Program-made: the position numbers and the translations under genes | Shown: positions 8,794 to 23,600 of the stretch, piece by piece | Layout: the number at the start of each line of letters is the position of its first letter | Numbering within the stretch: position 1 is the first letter of the stretch | Notes under the pieces: model-generated | The model's input: only the letters and a program-made list of their open reading frames with translations | What the model was told of the DNA's origin: nothing | Database searches by the model: none | Assembly (NCBI GenBank): GCA_030272585.1 | Contig: BSYQ01000005.1 | Span: forward strand, 4,061,501-4,125,500 | Direction of reading: 5' to 3' | Length of the DNA: 64,000 nucleotides | Source: Bryopsis sp. KO-2023 | Lineage: Eukaryota > Chlorophyta > Ulvophyceae > Bryopsidales > Bryopsidaceae

Positions 8794-9158
8794 CGCGCGC
8801 CGACTGTCGGACTGGGAGACTGTCTTGATGTCAGACATGGACGAGGTCGGAGTAACAGGCATAAACCAACAATCGTGGATACAATGTGATACAAAAAAAT
8901 CTTGGGCCTCTTACGAGAAAATTTTCTCAAAAAAAGGTGAAAGATCCTTATACAAAAGGGGCTGGGGCATTCTAACATCAGCAGATGCAAAGAGCCCCAC
9001 TGTACTCTAGTGGACCTCTCTCATCACATATTCTACATATCATGTCAAAAAATTATCTCCCCCCCCCCCTCGTCTACACTCACTTCAAAACCGAAGTGCT
9101 ATTTGAAAACATATAATCTCTAAACAGGGTTCCAACTTCCCTCCTCACAAACACAACA

Positions 9159-9298
9159 GATCCCATTTTTAACAACAAAAATTATGGATTCTAGATCCCA
9201 TTTTTAACAACAAAAATTATGGATTCTAGATCCCATTTTTAACAACAAAAATTATGGATTCTAGATCCCATTTTTAACAACAAAAATTGTGGATTCTG
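9159..9298 (+). repeat. Tandem repeat, four copies of 35 bp
   Basis: There are four head-to-tail copies of a 35-bp AT-rich unit starting GATCCCATTTTTAACAAC, nearly identical to each other. They lie about 300 bp downstream of the 3' end of the ZNFX1-like gene and are non-coding. Confidence 0.9.
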
Positions 9299-9592
9299 CA
9301 TTCTCAACAAAAACACATATGCAAAACTACAAAAGGACCCTTCTTTCCATGAAAGAATCCGCCAACGTTCTTATGCATATAGACACGGGTCACTTATCTC
9401 TCTTTATTTTTCTCAACTCAGAAAAAAAACCAAAATTGTTATGTCCCCTAAAGCAGAAATACAACACCCAGCCTCCGCCTTGAGTGAAGGGGTGTCGCCG
9501 CCAGCGCGAATTTTTTCTTATCCTTACCAAACCCCAAGCATATGATGGATCCCAAGCGTGCTAAACAAGCCGTTGCTCAATTCCAACGGCAG

Positions 9593-12500
9593 TCAATTCA
9601 GACCATATCTTTCCCTCAGTTGTCTGACCAGATCATCCGCCCTTCTATTGCCAGGTGCAAGCTGATGGTAACTCGCAGCGCCAATTGCTTCGCCGCACTC
9701 GACGCACACTCCTGTGTCATTCGCAGCGCCACATTCGCCAATAAAATAGACGTGCCCATTTGGGCAGGTATGCAAATGACCTTGGCCCAAAGTTGCGCTG
9801 CCCATGTTCGGGTCCGCACTCAGCACGGCATGCAGGATGTCAAGGATGTCCGACGCCTGGGAGGTCTCGAGAGTTTCGAGGAGCCTGCCAAGCGACGTTA
9901 TCTCTTCTCGCTGAAGGCGCGCGCACAACAACGGTGAGTGATTGGGGTGCTGTGCATTCCAACACACTCGGAAGTTTCTCAAAGTCAGGAAAATGATCCC
10001 AGCCGCCACCAGCTTCACCAAAACAAGCACCAAAAGGACAATCGCCAAAATACTCGCGAAGCACCCATTTTTCCTACCTGGTCGTCTGAAGTTGCCCTCT
10101 CAAGCGCCACAGCCACGATCTCTTTTCCTTCCTCCAGCAATTCCTGTTGCCGATCTACAACCTCCTGCTCCAAGTCCTGCAAGGTCATTTGCCGCGCCTG
10201 CGCCACCCGGAAGTCCTTCGACGTTTCCAGCACGTGAAACATCTGCATCAGCAGCTTAATCCACGTGCAATAGATCAGTATTTCGCTGGTCACACTGCGA
10301 GTTTCGGTTGCAATTTTCAACGCTGACAGAATATGTTTCTTGATCTCGTCAAAGGTTCTGTCGGCTTGAAACTTCAGGTGCCTCAGTTGCCTCCACGTCT
10401 GGGCTTGAGCCTACAACAGAGCGATGCAGGCGAAAAGAAACGAAGAAAGTGTACGCGTTCAGTGTAATATTGTCATAAATACGCAAGCAGTAGAAGGTGC
10501 TTGTGAGGGAATTGATGCTGGACTGACAGCCTGAAGCCTACCGGACTCTCGTTGCGTTGTTGGATCCTGTCGACTCGAGCCGTGTTTCTCTTTTGCCTGT
10601 TCAAGTGATGCTCATGGACCTTGAGCCACAGCACACCGCACTTCGCGATACCCAACTGGGACCTTCACATCACACAGACGCCCGTGATCATATATTTGCA
10701 TAGAGAGAGAGGGAGAGAAGTGGCCATCTTTATACGAAAATCGAATTCTGGAGATGGTTCAGAGTGGAACATTGATCCTGCATCCATGCCTGGCTGGATA
10801 GCCCCCTGCGACTACTGCGTGTATAGCGGAGGGATCAACGCTGCATTCCCTTGGCAGGCGAAACTTTTAGTCTCTGACGGAAATACTTGCCTGCAGAATC
10901 TGGTGAGATCAGGCTTTGGTGCACCGAGGGCTCGCAGCTGGCTCTGAACATCGTCTGACGCTCCGTTTTCTTCAGCCGCCGCTTTTATCACGGCCTCCAG
11001 TCTGTCATGGATGACAACTTTCGGAGTTCTGAACATAACGACAGCTTCTTCACATAAAAAGACTCCAGGAATAATGGATTTATATATAACGAATGTGTGC
11101 GTTCACAGCAAAGACATCACAGTCTCACCACAGATTGACATTTTAAAAATATATATATAATGAAATATTAAATTGAATGTCGTGATGCCCCGGCCAAAAT
11201 GTCACTCTTGATATATAAACAAACAAACATAATTACTCTGACAAATATAACAGATATTGTAGGCAATATGTAATCACTGATTGATTGATTGATTGATACC
11301 AAAAACCTAATATTTGCCCCTTTCATTTCCGTGGAACTTTGGATTCCAGGATCCACAAAGAAATGTGTCATGTGATACATCATAGATTTAGATGTTCTTT
11401 TCACCTGCAGGCCCTGGTTTTCACACGCAAAAAAACTTGAGAGATTCTGATCAGGTTGTCTTTCGCTTTTTTGAAATCCTTGAACTGTGAGGAGCCTTCA
11501 AGAAAAAAAGTGGGAACTGATCAAGACCGACCAACTCAACAAGCAACACATCCTTATGCTCTGAAAACCTCTGAAAACCGAATCCTTCAAAACAGCCATT
11601 TTTTTTGCCACAGTGTTGCTTGCTCAACCTCTAGCTGGCCAGCATTCTTGTTAATTTATTTCTAAATGAACTGATATTCGCGTAGATCAAGAAAGAAATA
11701 TGGGGACACGTAATCAGAAGCCCAGGGGGATTTTCCGAGACTTAAAAATCTTCTGGAACCAAGAAAACATGACGATTCTCTCGTATTTTATGCTTTTCTC
11801 ACAAAAATTATATTCTTGGGCGGTTGAAAATATGGATGCAAATATGGTGTTACCACTCACCAGACAGCGTCTCGAGGTCCCCACTTTCCCTATCCAGGCG
11901 TTCTTGGACTGCAGCAAGCTCCCTGTCGCACTTTTTGAGGAAATGAAGCTCTCGTTGATCCAAGGCAACCTTGTTGATGCAACGACCATATCGGAAAATT
12001 TTTCCGATCGGTGTTCCACATTGCATGCACACTTTCCTCTTTTCGATCTCGGCTGGTGGAGGCTTAGGCCTCAACCACCTGGACAAGCAAAGTGACCCCT
12101 CCGGTTTTTTGGCGACAACATTGATACAATTTTTCCCTTGGAACAATTCTGGGCCCCCACCCCCCCCTACCCCTCTTTCCAAAAAATGATCTCAGTATAT
12201 ATAAATGCAGAAGAAAAAATATCGATGCAGAAGAAAAAATATCAAAGCAACACCCTACTGGTTGGGTGTTCACCAAAGCATAACATAGATCGAAGGCAAA
12301 GAAACAGCAAAAAAAACAGCGATGGTGGACTGGCTGGAGGATGTGTGGCCTTACTTCTGTTTCTCTCCTAAGTTTTCTTTCTCGTAGTAAGAATCCAGGG
12401 ACATGTGTTGATCCATGGACGATGTGGATATGACATGTCCGCAATCCAAAATCACCAATGGGTCCTCATTCACATCTGCCTCCGTCAAATCACCAAAGCT

Positions 12501-15500
12501 GGTAAGATTGATGTAATCCACAACCTGGCACAGTAAATGAAACTCATCGACTTTGGAAGTTTTAATATTTATTCAAAAAAGACAAGAAAAAAATCGAAAA
12601 GAAAACATGAAGAAAGTTGGGGATCCCTGCACTGTTCACAGCTTGGGGGGGGGAGCGGTATAACAGCCAGATGCTTTCAAATATTTATTTATTCTCTGTC
12701 CTGGGTTCAAATCCCAAAGGCTGTGGGTGAAATAGCATAATAAATGAAGAATTGTGGAATTATTCACCCTTTTTTGTAAATGAAGGTAAGAAATACATCA
12801 AGAATTGTGGCTTACCTGAGATTTGACACGGGTCGTTGCATGTTTCAGACAATAGTCTTTGCTGGGGCACACCTCCCCACACAAGCCTGGGCACGTGCAA
12901 CCGCACTCCAATTTCTTTTCGCACCGGAAATCACATGGGAGCCTACACAAAGTTTCCTCAACTCAGCCCAGCAATGAATTATCGATGATCTTTGTATTTG
13001 GTGCATTAAAATTCGATACGTAAAATGCAGTGATGCAAACCCCTAGCCCCCATGCACACACACAGTGCCTTACCACTCTCCCTCTCCCCTTCCCCAAAAA
13101 CAAGAAAAAGAAAAAGCAATTGTACGCTCACCAAACTGCAAGAAGGAAGCCTTGACCCATGCTTCTGTTATTACTATTTAATAATAAATAAAATAATTCT
13201 AATTCATTTCACTTTGTTTTTTCAGTGTTTGCTCCTTTTTTTTGTCTTTTGAAACCATGCAAGTTTTTCCAACACCTGTTGCAGGGGCCTCCACAGGGAA
13301 AAGAGCATTTCCCTTGATGCTTGCACTCCCAACGACACTCCTCCGCACAAGGGACGCATGGATCGTCGCATGTTTTGCCACAAGGTCCGTTTTGATGCGG
13401 ACACACAAACCCACAAGGTTTCTTACACTGTGGGCAATCCTCCCCTGGAAAAAAAAAACAACAAAAAAAAATTGTTTATAATTTCTTCAATCTTTCCCTG
13501 AAAATTTGTAACCTCAGGAATTTCGGTTTTTTTATATTCTTTGTTGGTCTTTTCAAAGGATGCATCGCACATAAACTTCGCAGTTCTAAGTTTGTTCGTG
13601 GAAGAAATCTGAGGCTGCCCAAGCGGGGTTCCAACAAAACTTGATTGCATCTCTCAATCGCACACACGCACACACACATTTTGGGCTCCATTTCTGCGGA
13701 GTCACGTTTTTGAAAAAGTTATCCTTTTCTGTGGATTTTTCTTTGTCAAAACCTACTCTCCTTACCAAGATGGCAGGGTTTGTTGCACTCATGTCCGCAA
13801 AGCATGTTTTTCCCGCATTGCTTTTCACACTCCAGGTGGACCATCCTTTCCGCCAACCGCTCCCTGGTTTCCCCAGAGCTCCTGGCCATCCCGATCAAAT
13901 TCAGACCCAAGCTTTCGTTGGTCAATTGAATGCAATCCCCACATCGACTCTTGCATTCGTGGCCACAGGTGGAAACCAACTGCAACCCACACTGGTGGGT
14001 GCATTTCGTGATGCCCCGATTTCCACATGCAACCGTAATTTCGTGACCGCAGAACGGCATTTTGATCTTGACTTGCGTTTTGCAGTTCGATGGGCTGCTT
14101 TTCAGCCTCTTTTCTTGGTAACAGTAGACTCTGTGCGAGTGTTGGTCCGGGCATCCAGGTATGGTGACATTCACCATTTCCCTGCAAACGATTTCTTCCT
14201 GGTGCATCGCTCTGGAGCAAAGCGGAAATACAAATTTGAAAAACAAAAATCAAGCAAAATTAAGCAAAATAATGGAGAAAGACTGGCGGTTGCGATAAAA
14301 AAAATATCCAAAAAATCTTTGAATTTTTTTATAAAGAAGACTGCTTGATGGCGGCAGCTCCAAAACGAGGTGCACCCACGCAGAAAACCGAAAGAAAATG
14401 ATGACTCATAACTTTCGAGATGATCATGCTAACCTGTTGTATATTAGTAGTAACTCAAAATTCTTTTGTCTCTTTTTTATTTTTTTTTGTCAGGGAAGGT
14501 GGGGAGGAAGGGGGGGGGGGCTACGAATCCACATAGGCTTTCGAAACTCTTACTTGTGGCAAGGAACATTCGAAAGGACATGTCCACATGGAAGCTTGAT
14601 TGGCATGGCTTTCATACACAAAAACGAACTGTGGTCTTGATCATCAGCATGGCATCGCCTGAGCATCAATTAAATCAAACAAACCAATGATCTTCAATAA
14701 ATTGAAGTAATAAAAACAACCTTCGATCTCGGACAAGCCCACCAGCACGGAATATTTCGCAAGGAAAGGCAAAAAACTGTCCACCCGTGGAGAAAACGAA
14801 AATTCGCCGCCAAGAAAAAAAAAAAGGGGGTGAGATATGATGGATGAGATTTGTGACTAATTTACCTGGGGCATTGATGGCCACATGGAAGCTGCTTTCC
14901 GCAAAGCAATTCGCAGCCCCCGTCGCCGATAAGAACGTCAAAATCTCGCCAATCCTTGATGGAGGTTTGGCGATCAGGATGCCGCATACATTGAACCTGA
15001 AGGATTTGTTTCAAGGTTTTGTTTCAAGGTTGTTGAAAAGAAGCCAATCGAAAAATTTGTTTCAAACTCAAGTTGGTGCTTTCTCAAACTCTGTCGCTTG
15101 CCCCCCGCGTTCATTTCTCAGGATTTGGCTAATCGCCCTGACAAGAAAAAAAACTGAGGCAAAAAAACACCCTGAACTGGATTTTTGACATGGTCCATAT
15201 CCGCAATTTGTCACTTGGATATCTTTACCTGGAGCGAATTCCCGATGCTGTTCGTTTGCTTGAGTATTTTCAACACATCTTTCCACATGTCGCTCCTTTT
15301 GCACACCCGCAAGGATTCAGCATTGCCGAGAATGTACATCCCCTCCATCGCTCGTGACAGCAAAACATTGGCCCTGTTTTTGGTCCCCAGAAATCCAACC
15401 TTTCCGGCTTTGTTGTTTCTCACCAAAGAAAGAATGACGATTTTTGCTTCCTCACCCTGTACAGATCAATTTGAAAAAAAACAAAAAAAAAGCAAAAAAT

Positions 15501-17640
15501 GAAATGCTTCTGAAAGAAAAAATAAACAAACGCACGCCAAATGTTTTGGCAAAAAAAACACCTTTCTGACTAGAAGGTGCGGCACTCTAAATCATGTTTT
15601 GGGGAGCAGAATTTTTTTTTCATCGAACTGAAGTGTATGTTTGTTTGTTTTTTTGACCCCCCCACCCCCCAGGAAAGAAGATCACCTCATCCATGATTGC
15701 ACTACAGGAAAATATCTGTCTCAAACATTCGAAAACTCCAATTTTCGCATTCCTAGGATCAACATTCGAATACCGCACCACTACTCAACACGCATTAAAA
15801 CGCAACTCTCTTTTCCACCCCAAAAAAAAAAATCAATTTGTATTTTTATTTTATTTTTAACAATTTTTCAGAAGGGGATCAAACAAACAGACCCCTGCCC
15901 ATATATCGCGATTTGTTTTTTTCCCCTCGTTCTCAGACCTGAAAATTGTCAATGGTTGCTATTCGAATGATATCTCCGAGCGAAATCCTGGAAACGGGGG
16001 CTAGGCCTCTTTTCCTCTTTGCTGGGTCTACTTTCTCTCCACAGACGAATCCTTCATCTGCATCATCCTGGTCGGCTGAGTTATTTGCTCCCCCCTCCTC
16101 CTCCTCGGCATCCACTTTTTCCTCATCTGACAAACCACAGCGACCACACTTTCATTCTCTGTTCGACAAAAAAAGAAAGAAGTAATTGTACAAAAAAAAA
16201 ATTGAATTCATGTGTATTATAATTTTTTTGATCAACCCTTCAGACGACCATATCGATGGTGTTTACGATATGTAAACCGTGTTGGTTGTGTAACATTTTT
16301 TTTGTCGACTTTTTTTTACAAACTTGAGAAATGTATTTGAATCTTGAAAGAAACGAAACATGGGTTTCCTGTTCTTGATTTTCTACAAAAATTAACTGGG
16401 GATGGCCTATGCGTTTTCCAAAGTGTGCAGCGATAATGGGGGTTTTCTATTTCAGATATGCTGCTGCCGTCCTAACGAAACGGAGCAAAAAAAAATACAA
16501 CCATAATAAAAAACCATAAAAAACCACAACAGCTAATTTTAAACTCACCCTCCATGAACTGCTCGAGAAGTTCTCTGTCTTTTTCACCCAGAACGACCTT
16601 GATGTGGCACTCCGACAGCACCGATCGAATCTTCATCAGCTGACCCACGTACGGAGTAACGATGGCAATATCACCTGCATCCACAGTTTTCAAAAACCTT
16701 CAACAAAACCCCCCCCATAAAAAACAAGCCTGAATCAATCTGAAAGAAGATTTGGGAAAGAATATATCAACGAAGTTTTCACAATCGGCACATGTATTGC
16801 AGGTAATAAATTAAAAAAAAAAGACTTTGCTGCGTTCGGTTTTTACCTTTCCCGAAGCTGCCTTGTTGAACGAGGTAGCGTGCCAATCTGACACCGAACT
16901 GAGCTTCGAAATTATTTGATTTCGATTTGCTGTCTTCTTGGCCGTCTTCTGGATGATCATGGTCCACAAAAAATAAATTCTTGCACATCCCGGCCACGTT
17001 TTCTGGATACCTCAGGACAGACTCATGGTCTTTCAGCTTCGGGTAAACCGTTTCCCTGATCAATCTGCATTCAAAATAATCAAAGAAATCGAAAATTACA
17101 TGGAGGTTTCGTTCCTTTTCCAAAAAGAAAATAAAAAATGTTAATCACTCGGTGGGGCAACCTGAGAAAATCAAATCCAAGGTGGTGGATTTACCTCGAA
17201 AATGCTGGCCTCATTCTTCTCTGCGTTTGCAGAGTTGCGAACGGCAAGTGGCCTTGGGTGATGAGGCGCTCAAACAGGGAAATGTCCAGATTGAATCCGT
17301 ATCCAGACTCTTCCTGGAGTTCATGCAGCTGGGCCTTGGGCCTCAGCTGGTCATGATCCCCTATCAGAATCAGATGCTGAGTGGCGGCTGACAGACTGGT
17401 CAAGATGTGGGCTTCCAAAACTTCGGCAGCTTCCTCCACGATCACGATCTGGACAGACCCAGAACACACACACACACACAGCACATGACCGTTCAAATCA
17501 GCAAAGAGAAATAGACAACCTGCTGTGTTTAGGGTTTTCGCAACCCTTTACGATCAGGTTAGGTTAGTCATGTTATACTCTTCGTATATATCCCCCCCCC
17601 CCTCCCCATCCTCAGGCTCAGAGAGGGCTCCATGGTTTGT

Positions 17641-17699
<59 letters not shown>

Positions 17700-20600
17700 T
17701 TTTTCCATTAGTAATCACCTTGGGACTCAGGGCTGTAACCAATTGCTGATGCATGGCGATTCCAGATGTGGTCATCCCCACGACTTCTGCCCCTTGCAGA
17801 ACGCCTCGGTTGATGTCCTCTTCAATGCTTTTCAGCTCCCTCTGGAGGTCGCAGAACCTGGCCATCTTTTCTTCGATGCTGTCCATGTGACCTCGCACAA
17901 TCATCTCTTTCCAATGATCGTGGAGCCGCCATCTCTCTTGACTGGTCGATTCAATAAAAATAAATGAATGAATGAAAACAATTGAAACGTGGAAAAATTG
18001 TTGTTGTTTTCTGCCTATTGTGCTTTTTTCATTCAATCATTAATTGTTATTACTTAATTTTTAACAAAAAATGGGGGGGGAGAGGAAAATCGGAAACATT
18101 ATAAATTGTTAAACAAAAAATTTGATGTCGCAAGGGGTTTTTGTGCTTCATACAATACTTAAAAAAACTAATAATAATAAACCGCACGAACCATGTTTTT
18201 TTGTCCGATTTGCCAGTAAATAGTGGATAGGTAAAAACAAACCCAACTCAATTCTGGGACTGAACCCACCTGCTCATCATCCATATGTTGAAGGTTTCGA
18301 GCAGCTCTTCAAGAGGCCTGTCCCCTGCCTCCATTTTCTCAATATCCTCCTTGGTTACGTCAAATTCAGACATCATCGTCTCATCGTATTCTTGTTCCCA
18401 GTCGACCAGGCTAGGCCCAGCCGGCTCGAAAGAATCAGCTCCTTCTTGCCAGCCCTCATCTCCATTTGCCCTGTCCACAGAAATTCAAAGAATTTTATCT
18501 ATTTATACATGTTACTTGCTCAAGTCAGGGTCATTATTATCATTAAACTAGGAACAGATTGGGGCGAATTCAGCCCCAGTAGCGAATTCTCACCGTCCAT
18601 GCTCTTCGGCGTCATCCCCCATGTCAGCCAGAACTGAAAACTGATTTTGATACGAGGAAGAGGCCTCCCCCGCGTAGTTTCCTGGATTCATATCAAAAAG
18701 AGATATCAAAATGCTGGATGGCAATATTGAGAAAGAAAACTGAACCCCAACCTCCGAACATGACGTAAAATTGATGGTGGGGAATATTCCTGTGTATGAA
18801 CTTCTGTAAAATAAATAACTAAATTTAAGCGATAAAAAATACAGACCACTCAGCCAAACCGCTGAAAGGGAAGGAAAACAAAAAAACATACCGACAGGCT
18901 CTGCATGAAAATTTCTTCCGACGGGCATGTATACATGGGACGGGCGTCCATGCAGCCATTGCATCCAAAGGTGCGGCAGTTCGGATTCATCCCAACCCAT
19001 GATGATCAGAGAATCTTCAAAATACGGGTGGTCCGCCCTTACCATATGCTGTGCTTCGAACCAAGATATGAAACCATCCCTGCCAAAAACCCGCCAAAAA
19101 TGAATAGCAGTGAGGAAAATACAAAACAATCGAATCCTTGAAGATTTTGGAAATGAAAAATCCACAACTGTATATATTAAGTCGTTATTTATAGCTGGTT
19201 CGTTTTTTTTGCTTTTTTTTTACCATCTTGGGAAAACACCCTCAACAATTTATTGATATTTTACCACCACCCACAATCGAAAACAGGAAATTGGAAGAAG
19301 AAAAAAGGGCTCCTCAAAGGACATACCTCTCGATTCTTTTGATGGTTGTTCGAGACCTTTCTATGGCAGTCTTGAGTGTTTCCAGCTGATACCTTGATCT
19401 ATTCTTGAGGTCCCATTGATCCGGTGTTCCTAGACAAAAGTCAATTTTATGGTTTCCGCATTTTTTTTAAAGAGAAAGTAAAAAGTTAATATTCTCTATC
19501 TATTATGAAAATATCTGGGGATCCCTCGAACGGTGAAAATTTCCTGGAAAATGAAGCCCTTTCTTTGAGTGGTGGATCTTATTTGGGACGGAAAAAAATG
19601 GGCTGTTTGTCTGTTTATTACTTTATTACTTATTACTTATTTCAAGGGGAAATATAGCACCTTTTCTGTAGGTTTTTTTCCTTAAATTGTAGTCTTCCAA
19701 GCGTTCGTCCCTGACCCGGCCTCCAACCCGAATCACGTTTTTGATCCCGCTCTCGATCAACCCCAGAAGGAATTGATCCAACGCATGGTTGGTAAAGCAC
19801 ACACACAGAATAGGGGTGATCCGGCCCCTGGCAGCAGCGCTTCTCAAAATAGCCCGAACGATTTGGATCCCCACGTAAGTCTTCCCTGAGAAAAGCATAA
19901 CAAACTGGAGATTCACATCAAAAAAAAAATCTTATTTTTTTTCTTTCTTGTTTTCTTTTTTTTTTTTTGGGGGGGGGGGAATCAGCTGTCTGACAGCTAA
20001 ACATAAGTTCTCTAATCAAATGTGAACAAAATCCTGTCGATGCCAATTTCGATTCTTTTTCTTTTTTGGGGGGTTGGTTGGGGGGTTGGTTGGGGGGTGG
20101 GAGGGAGGGGTTTGGTCAACATATGGTAAAGCAGGTTTTCAAAGCTTGCCTGTCCCAGGGGGGCCTTGGATGAGCGCAACTTCTCTGGTGAGGGCAGCTT
20201 TCAGGGCTTCTGCCTGAGCTCTGTCAAGGGTGGTCACCCCGGTCAATGCATCCACCGGGAATTTCTCAGGATCGGTCATGTCTATTGCAGATATGGCCAG
20301 CAGCTGCCTAAATTGAATTAAAAAAAAGAAACACAAACCATCACATGCATGCCCCACTGCTACATGCAAATATAAAAAACAGATCAGAATGGATCGGGGG
20401 ATCCATCAGCTTTTTTTTTCCACAAAACGAAAACATCCATGGGCAACATGCATGCAATATCTTTGCATTCCTGGCCCGCACCGATCCCTGCGAGGATTTC
20501 CGAGCTCATGTTCATTTTCAGCCATAAATGACAAATCGAGAGGGGATGCAGCGTTGTCCAGGTATTCAGGAATGCCCACGTCAGTCTGGGGAACGATATC

Positions 20601-23600
20601 ATTTTCAGAGTCTTCAGGTATTTGCAGGAGGTACTGGGACAGAGGGATCGGGCAATGTTGCAAAGCCTTCAGAATGTGTTCGTAAGCAAAAAAACTGGGG
20701 CCAGCCTGGAGCATTATGACTTCGTTTCCCCCCAGCCATTCTAAGCCCAGAGCCGCTCTGACCATCTTCTCGTCGAAAGGATTCGACGCCAATCTGATGA
20801 AAATGTTGCAAAAATGAAAATAAGAAATGATGCAGACGTATCATCGAACAGGATTATGGTCGAATGGAGGGAAAAGATACGCACAAAGCTTGAAATGCAT
20901 ATTTACTTTTTTTTACTTTTTATTTATTTAATTAAGTAAATAAGATTTATTTGTTTTCTTTTCTTTTTTTGTTTTTTCTGAAACATAGGAGCACTTACAC
21001 TCGCACATAGATTTTTCAGCAACTATTTCGGAACATGTGTACATACAGAGTTGCGGGAAGGGAAAAAAACGGTGTCATAAAACCGGCTGATAAAAAATAA
21101 AAAAAAATCCACTGAAAATTGCTTCGAAAAGGTCCCACCCACCTGAGAGAGAGCTCGGGCCTGTTGGTTGCCAGCAAATTCACTTTCCTTTCTGACACGA
21201 TCCCGAAAATGATGTTGGGCTGATTGACCCCCTGGTCAGTGCCCTCGCTCCACAAACAGCACAGCGTCCCATGCTGGAGGCGTTTGGTTTTTTCCCACCA
21301 ACGCTGCCGTTTGGTGTTGCTTTGATTGCTCAGGAACGGAAGTGTGTCGAACTCGACCTTGAAAATGGAGCCGAGAAAATATATATATAAATATATAAAT
21401 GGAAGGTGTGCAAGATCTCAATAAAACAAATGCGATACAAAATGCAAAAATACATTGAAGCTGTAACTGATAGATTTGCCTCCCACATCTCAAGCATCTT
21501 TCGGGAGAGGATCATTTCGACCAATACATATGTATTTTTTGTAATTGATTAATTTTTAAATTTTTGTTTGCTTTTTTTAATGGTCGGTTACAAAATTTCT
21601 TTTTTTTTTTTGCTTCTCTACCTGGCATTGTGCCTCGTTTTCTTTTCTTTTTTCTCAAGTTAATTAATTACCTTATATGAGACACCTGAGTGCTTTTCCA
21701 CCGTGATATCTGTAATGGAAACGTTTCTGTAGACATGCACATTCACGTCTTCTTCATGCATCTCTCTCACACCCTTGAGGGTCCGTTTTGCATGAAGCTT
21801 ATTCCCCTGTTGAAAATTTTCAGAAAATGAAAAACTTTTCAAGCCCTGCATTTATAAAAGTATATTTATATGAGCTGGATTTTTTCTCGAGGGCTCGGGC
21901 TAAATCACTTGTTGTGAACACAATTCGTTCAGCAAGTTTGCCTAATACGAATTAAACATTCATTCATTCGTATATATATGTATATATATAGAAAGGGAGA
22001 CTCTCCCAGTGTCACTCATTTGATACATTTGATCTTTTTTTTCCTCGTCTTTTAAAATCTGAAAAAAGAATCAAACATGTTTGTGTTGGCAGGGTGATGC
22101 TGTTGCGAGAATAGATCAAAACACAAGTTAGCAACATTTCGTTTTTTTTCTGAAATTAGCTCCATCCTCACACTCGCCTTGAGTCCCTGAATTCCTCCAA
22201 CAGCTTTGAGTTTCTGGATGGACAGGCAAATGTGTCCGATCAAATCCTGACGAAGCAGGCGGAAATGAATGTCCCTGTGTGCCTCAGCACTGCCTTGAGG
22301 CAAATGCCCAACATTCGAAAGCCTGAACAAACCCATAATAACAATACAAAAATTCACACCAAAAAAAAATGCAAAATGTGTCATTTAAAATAATAAACAA
22401 AAAGGCCCCCTTTTTTTCTTTCCTTTTTGCGAAACTGGAGATCCAGCATGCACCGAAAAACTCGAAATCATTTTGAAATAATGAAATAATAATAAAGAAA
22501 AAAAAATAATAATAAATAAATAATAAATAATAATGTCCCCGCCATGTATGCATGCCGGAAAAAAAAAAGCAGAGTATGCTCTTCAACCAAGTGCAAAAAA
22601 AGAGTTGGTCGCATGGTGTTTTCTTCTTTAATTATTATTGTTTTGGGTAATATATACCTGTTGGGGGGCAAATAAGGAGCGATGTTGCATAGAACCTCGC
22701 CTGCGGTGGGTGCGATGGATATCTCAGAAATGTTGGAAGAATCGTTATCGTGCCTGGGGCCATCATCCCGGAGATCCCCTGCCGAGGAAAGAATACAAAA
22801 AAATATATCATTGATTTAAATGAAACACGTGGGGGCCAATCATAGTGGGTGAGGAGACGGGGGCACTTAAAACAGCCGAAAAAAAATTGAAACACTGAAG
22901 AGCCGAACCAAAAAATGAGCACACCAGGAAAATCCATTTTTGCCATCTTTTCTATTTTATTAAAATTAATGTATTTTTATTTTTATTTTTTTTTTGTTTT
23001 GGATGGGGTTGGCGGAGCTTCGTGCGTCAATCCTGATTTCGTTTTTTCTTAATTTTTTCATTTGTGAAGGGCTCACCAGGGAGCTCGGAATACATAGCTT
23101 CTTTCTCCTGTCGCTTCGGACGGAGCCACCGATCAAACCTCTGCTCTTTTTCTTGTTTTTTTTTCAGTTTCAATCCTTTCAGTTGGTGACCCAATGCGAT
23201 CGGGCTCCTCTTGGATTCCAAGAGTCTAGGATCACCCCCAAACATATCATATCATATCCAAAAAAACATAGCATTAACTCAAATTCTGTTCCAAAGTCAC
23301 TTTTAAACAGCATCTTGCCTTGTATGGTAAAAAAGAACTCACCCACCCTACTATAACTCAACACTTGCTGCCTGGAATGAATGCCCCACCTGGATAAATT
23401 AATCATGTCTTCTCGAAGCTTTCTGCTTTCTCGATCGCTGGCTTGAGATTCGAATGCCAAATTCGCAAGCTTTTCCAGAGGCTTCACTATCTTTTCGACC
23501 CCCTTCAGCATCTTTTCTTCGAATCGACCGACCATTTCGTAAGAAAAAACAGCGATCGGTTTTACGATGCATGCAAAAGTCGTCGGGGTCCAATGCTTAT

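Noticed and set aside
10887..10896. Second GC donor (CTGCAG|GCAAGT) in the ZNFX1-like gene
   Set aside because: Using it breaks the frame to the next exon; a GT donor four bases later keeps phase.
13641..14348. 235-codon plus-strand frame
   Set aside because: It is the complement of the NFX1-type zinc-finger exon 14211-13766, which has clear Cys/His spacing.
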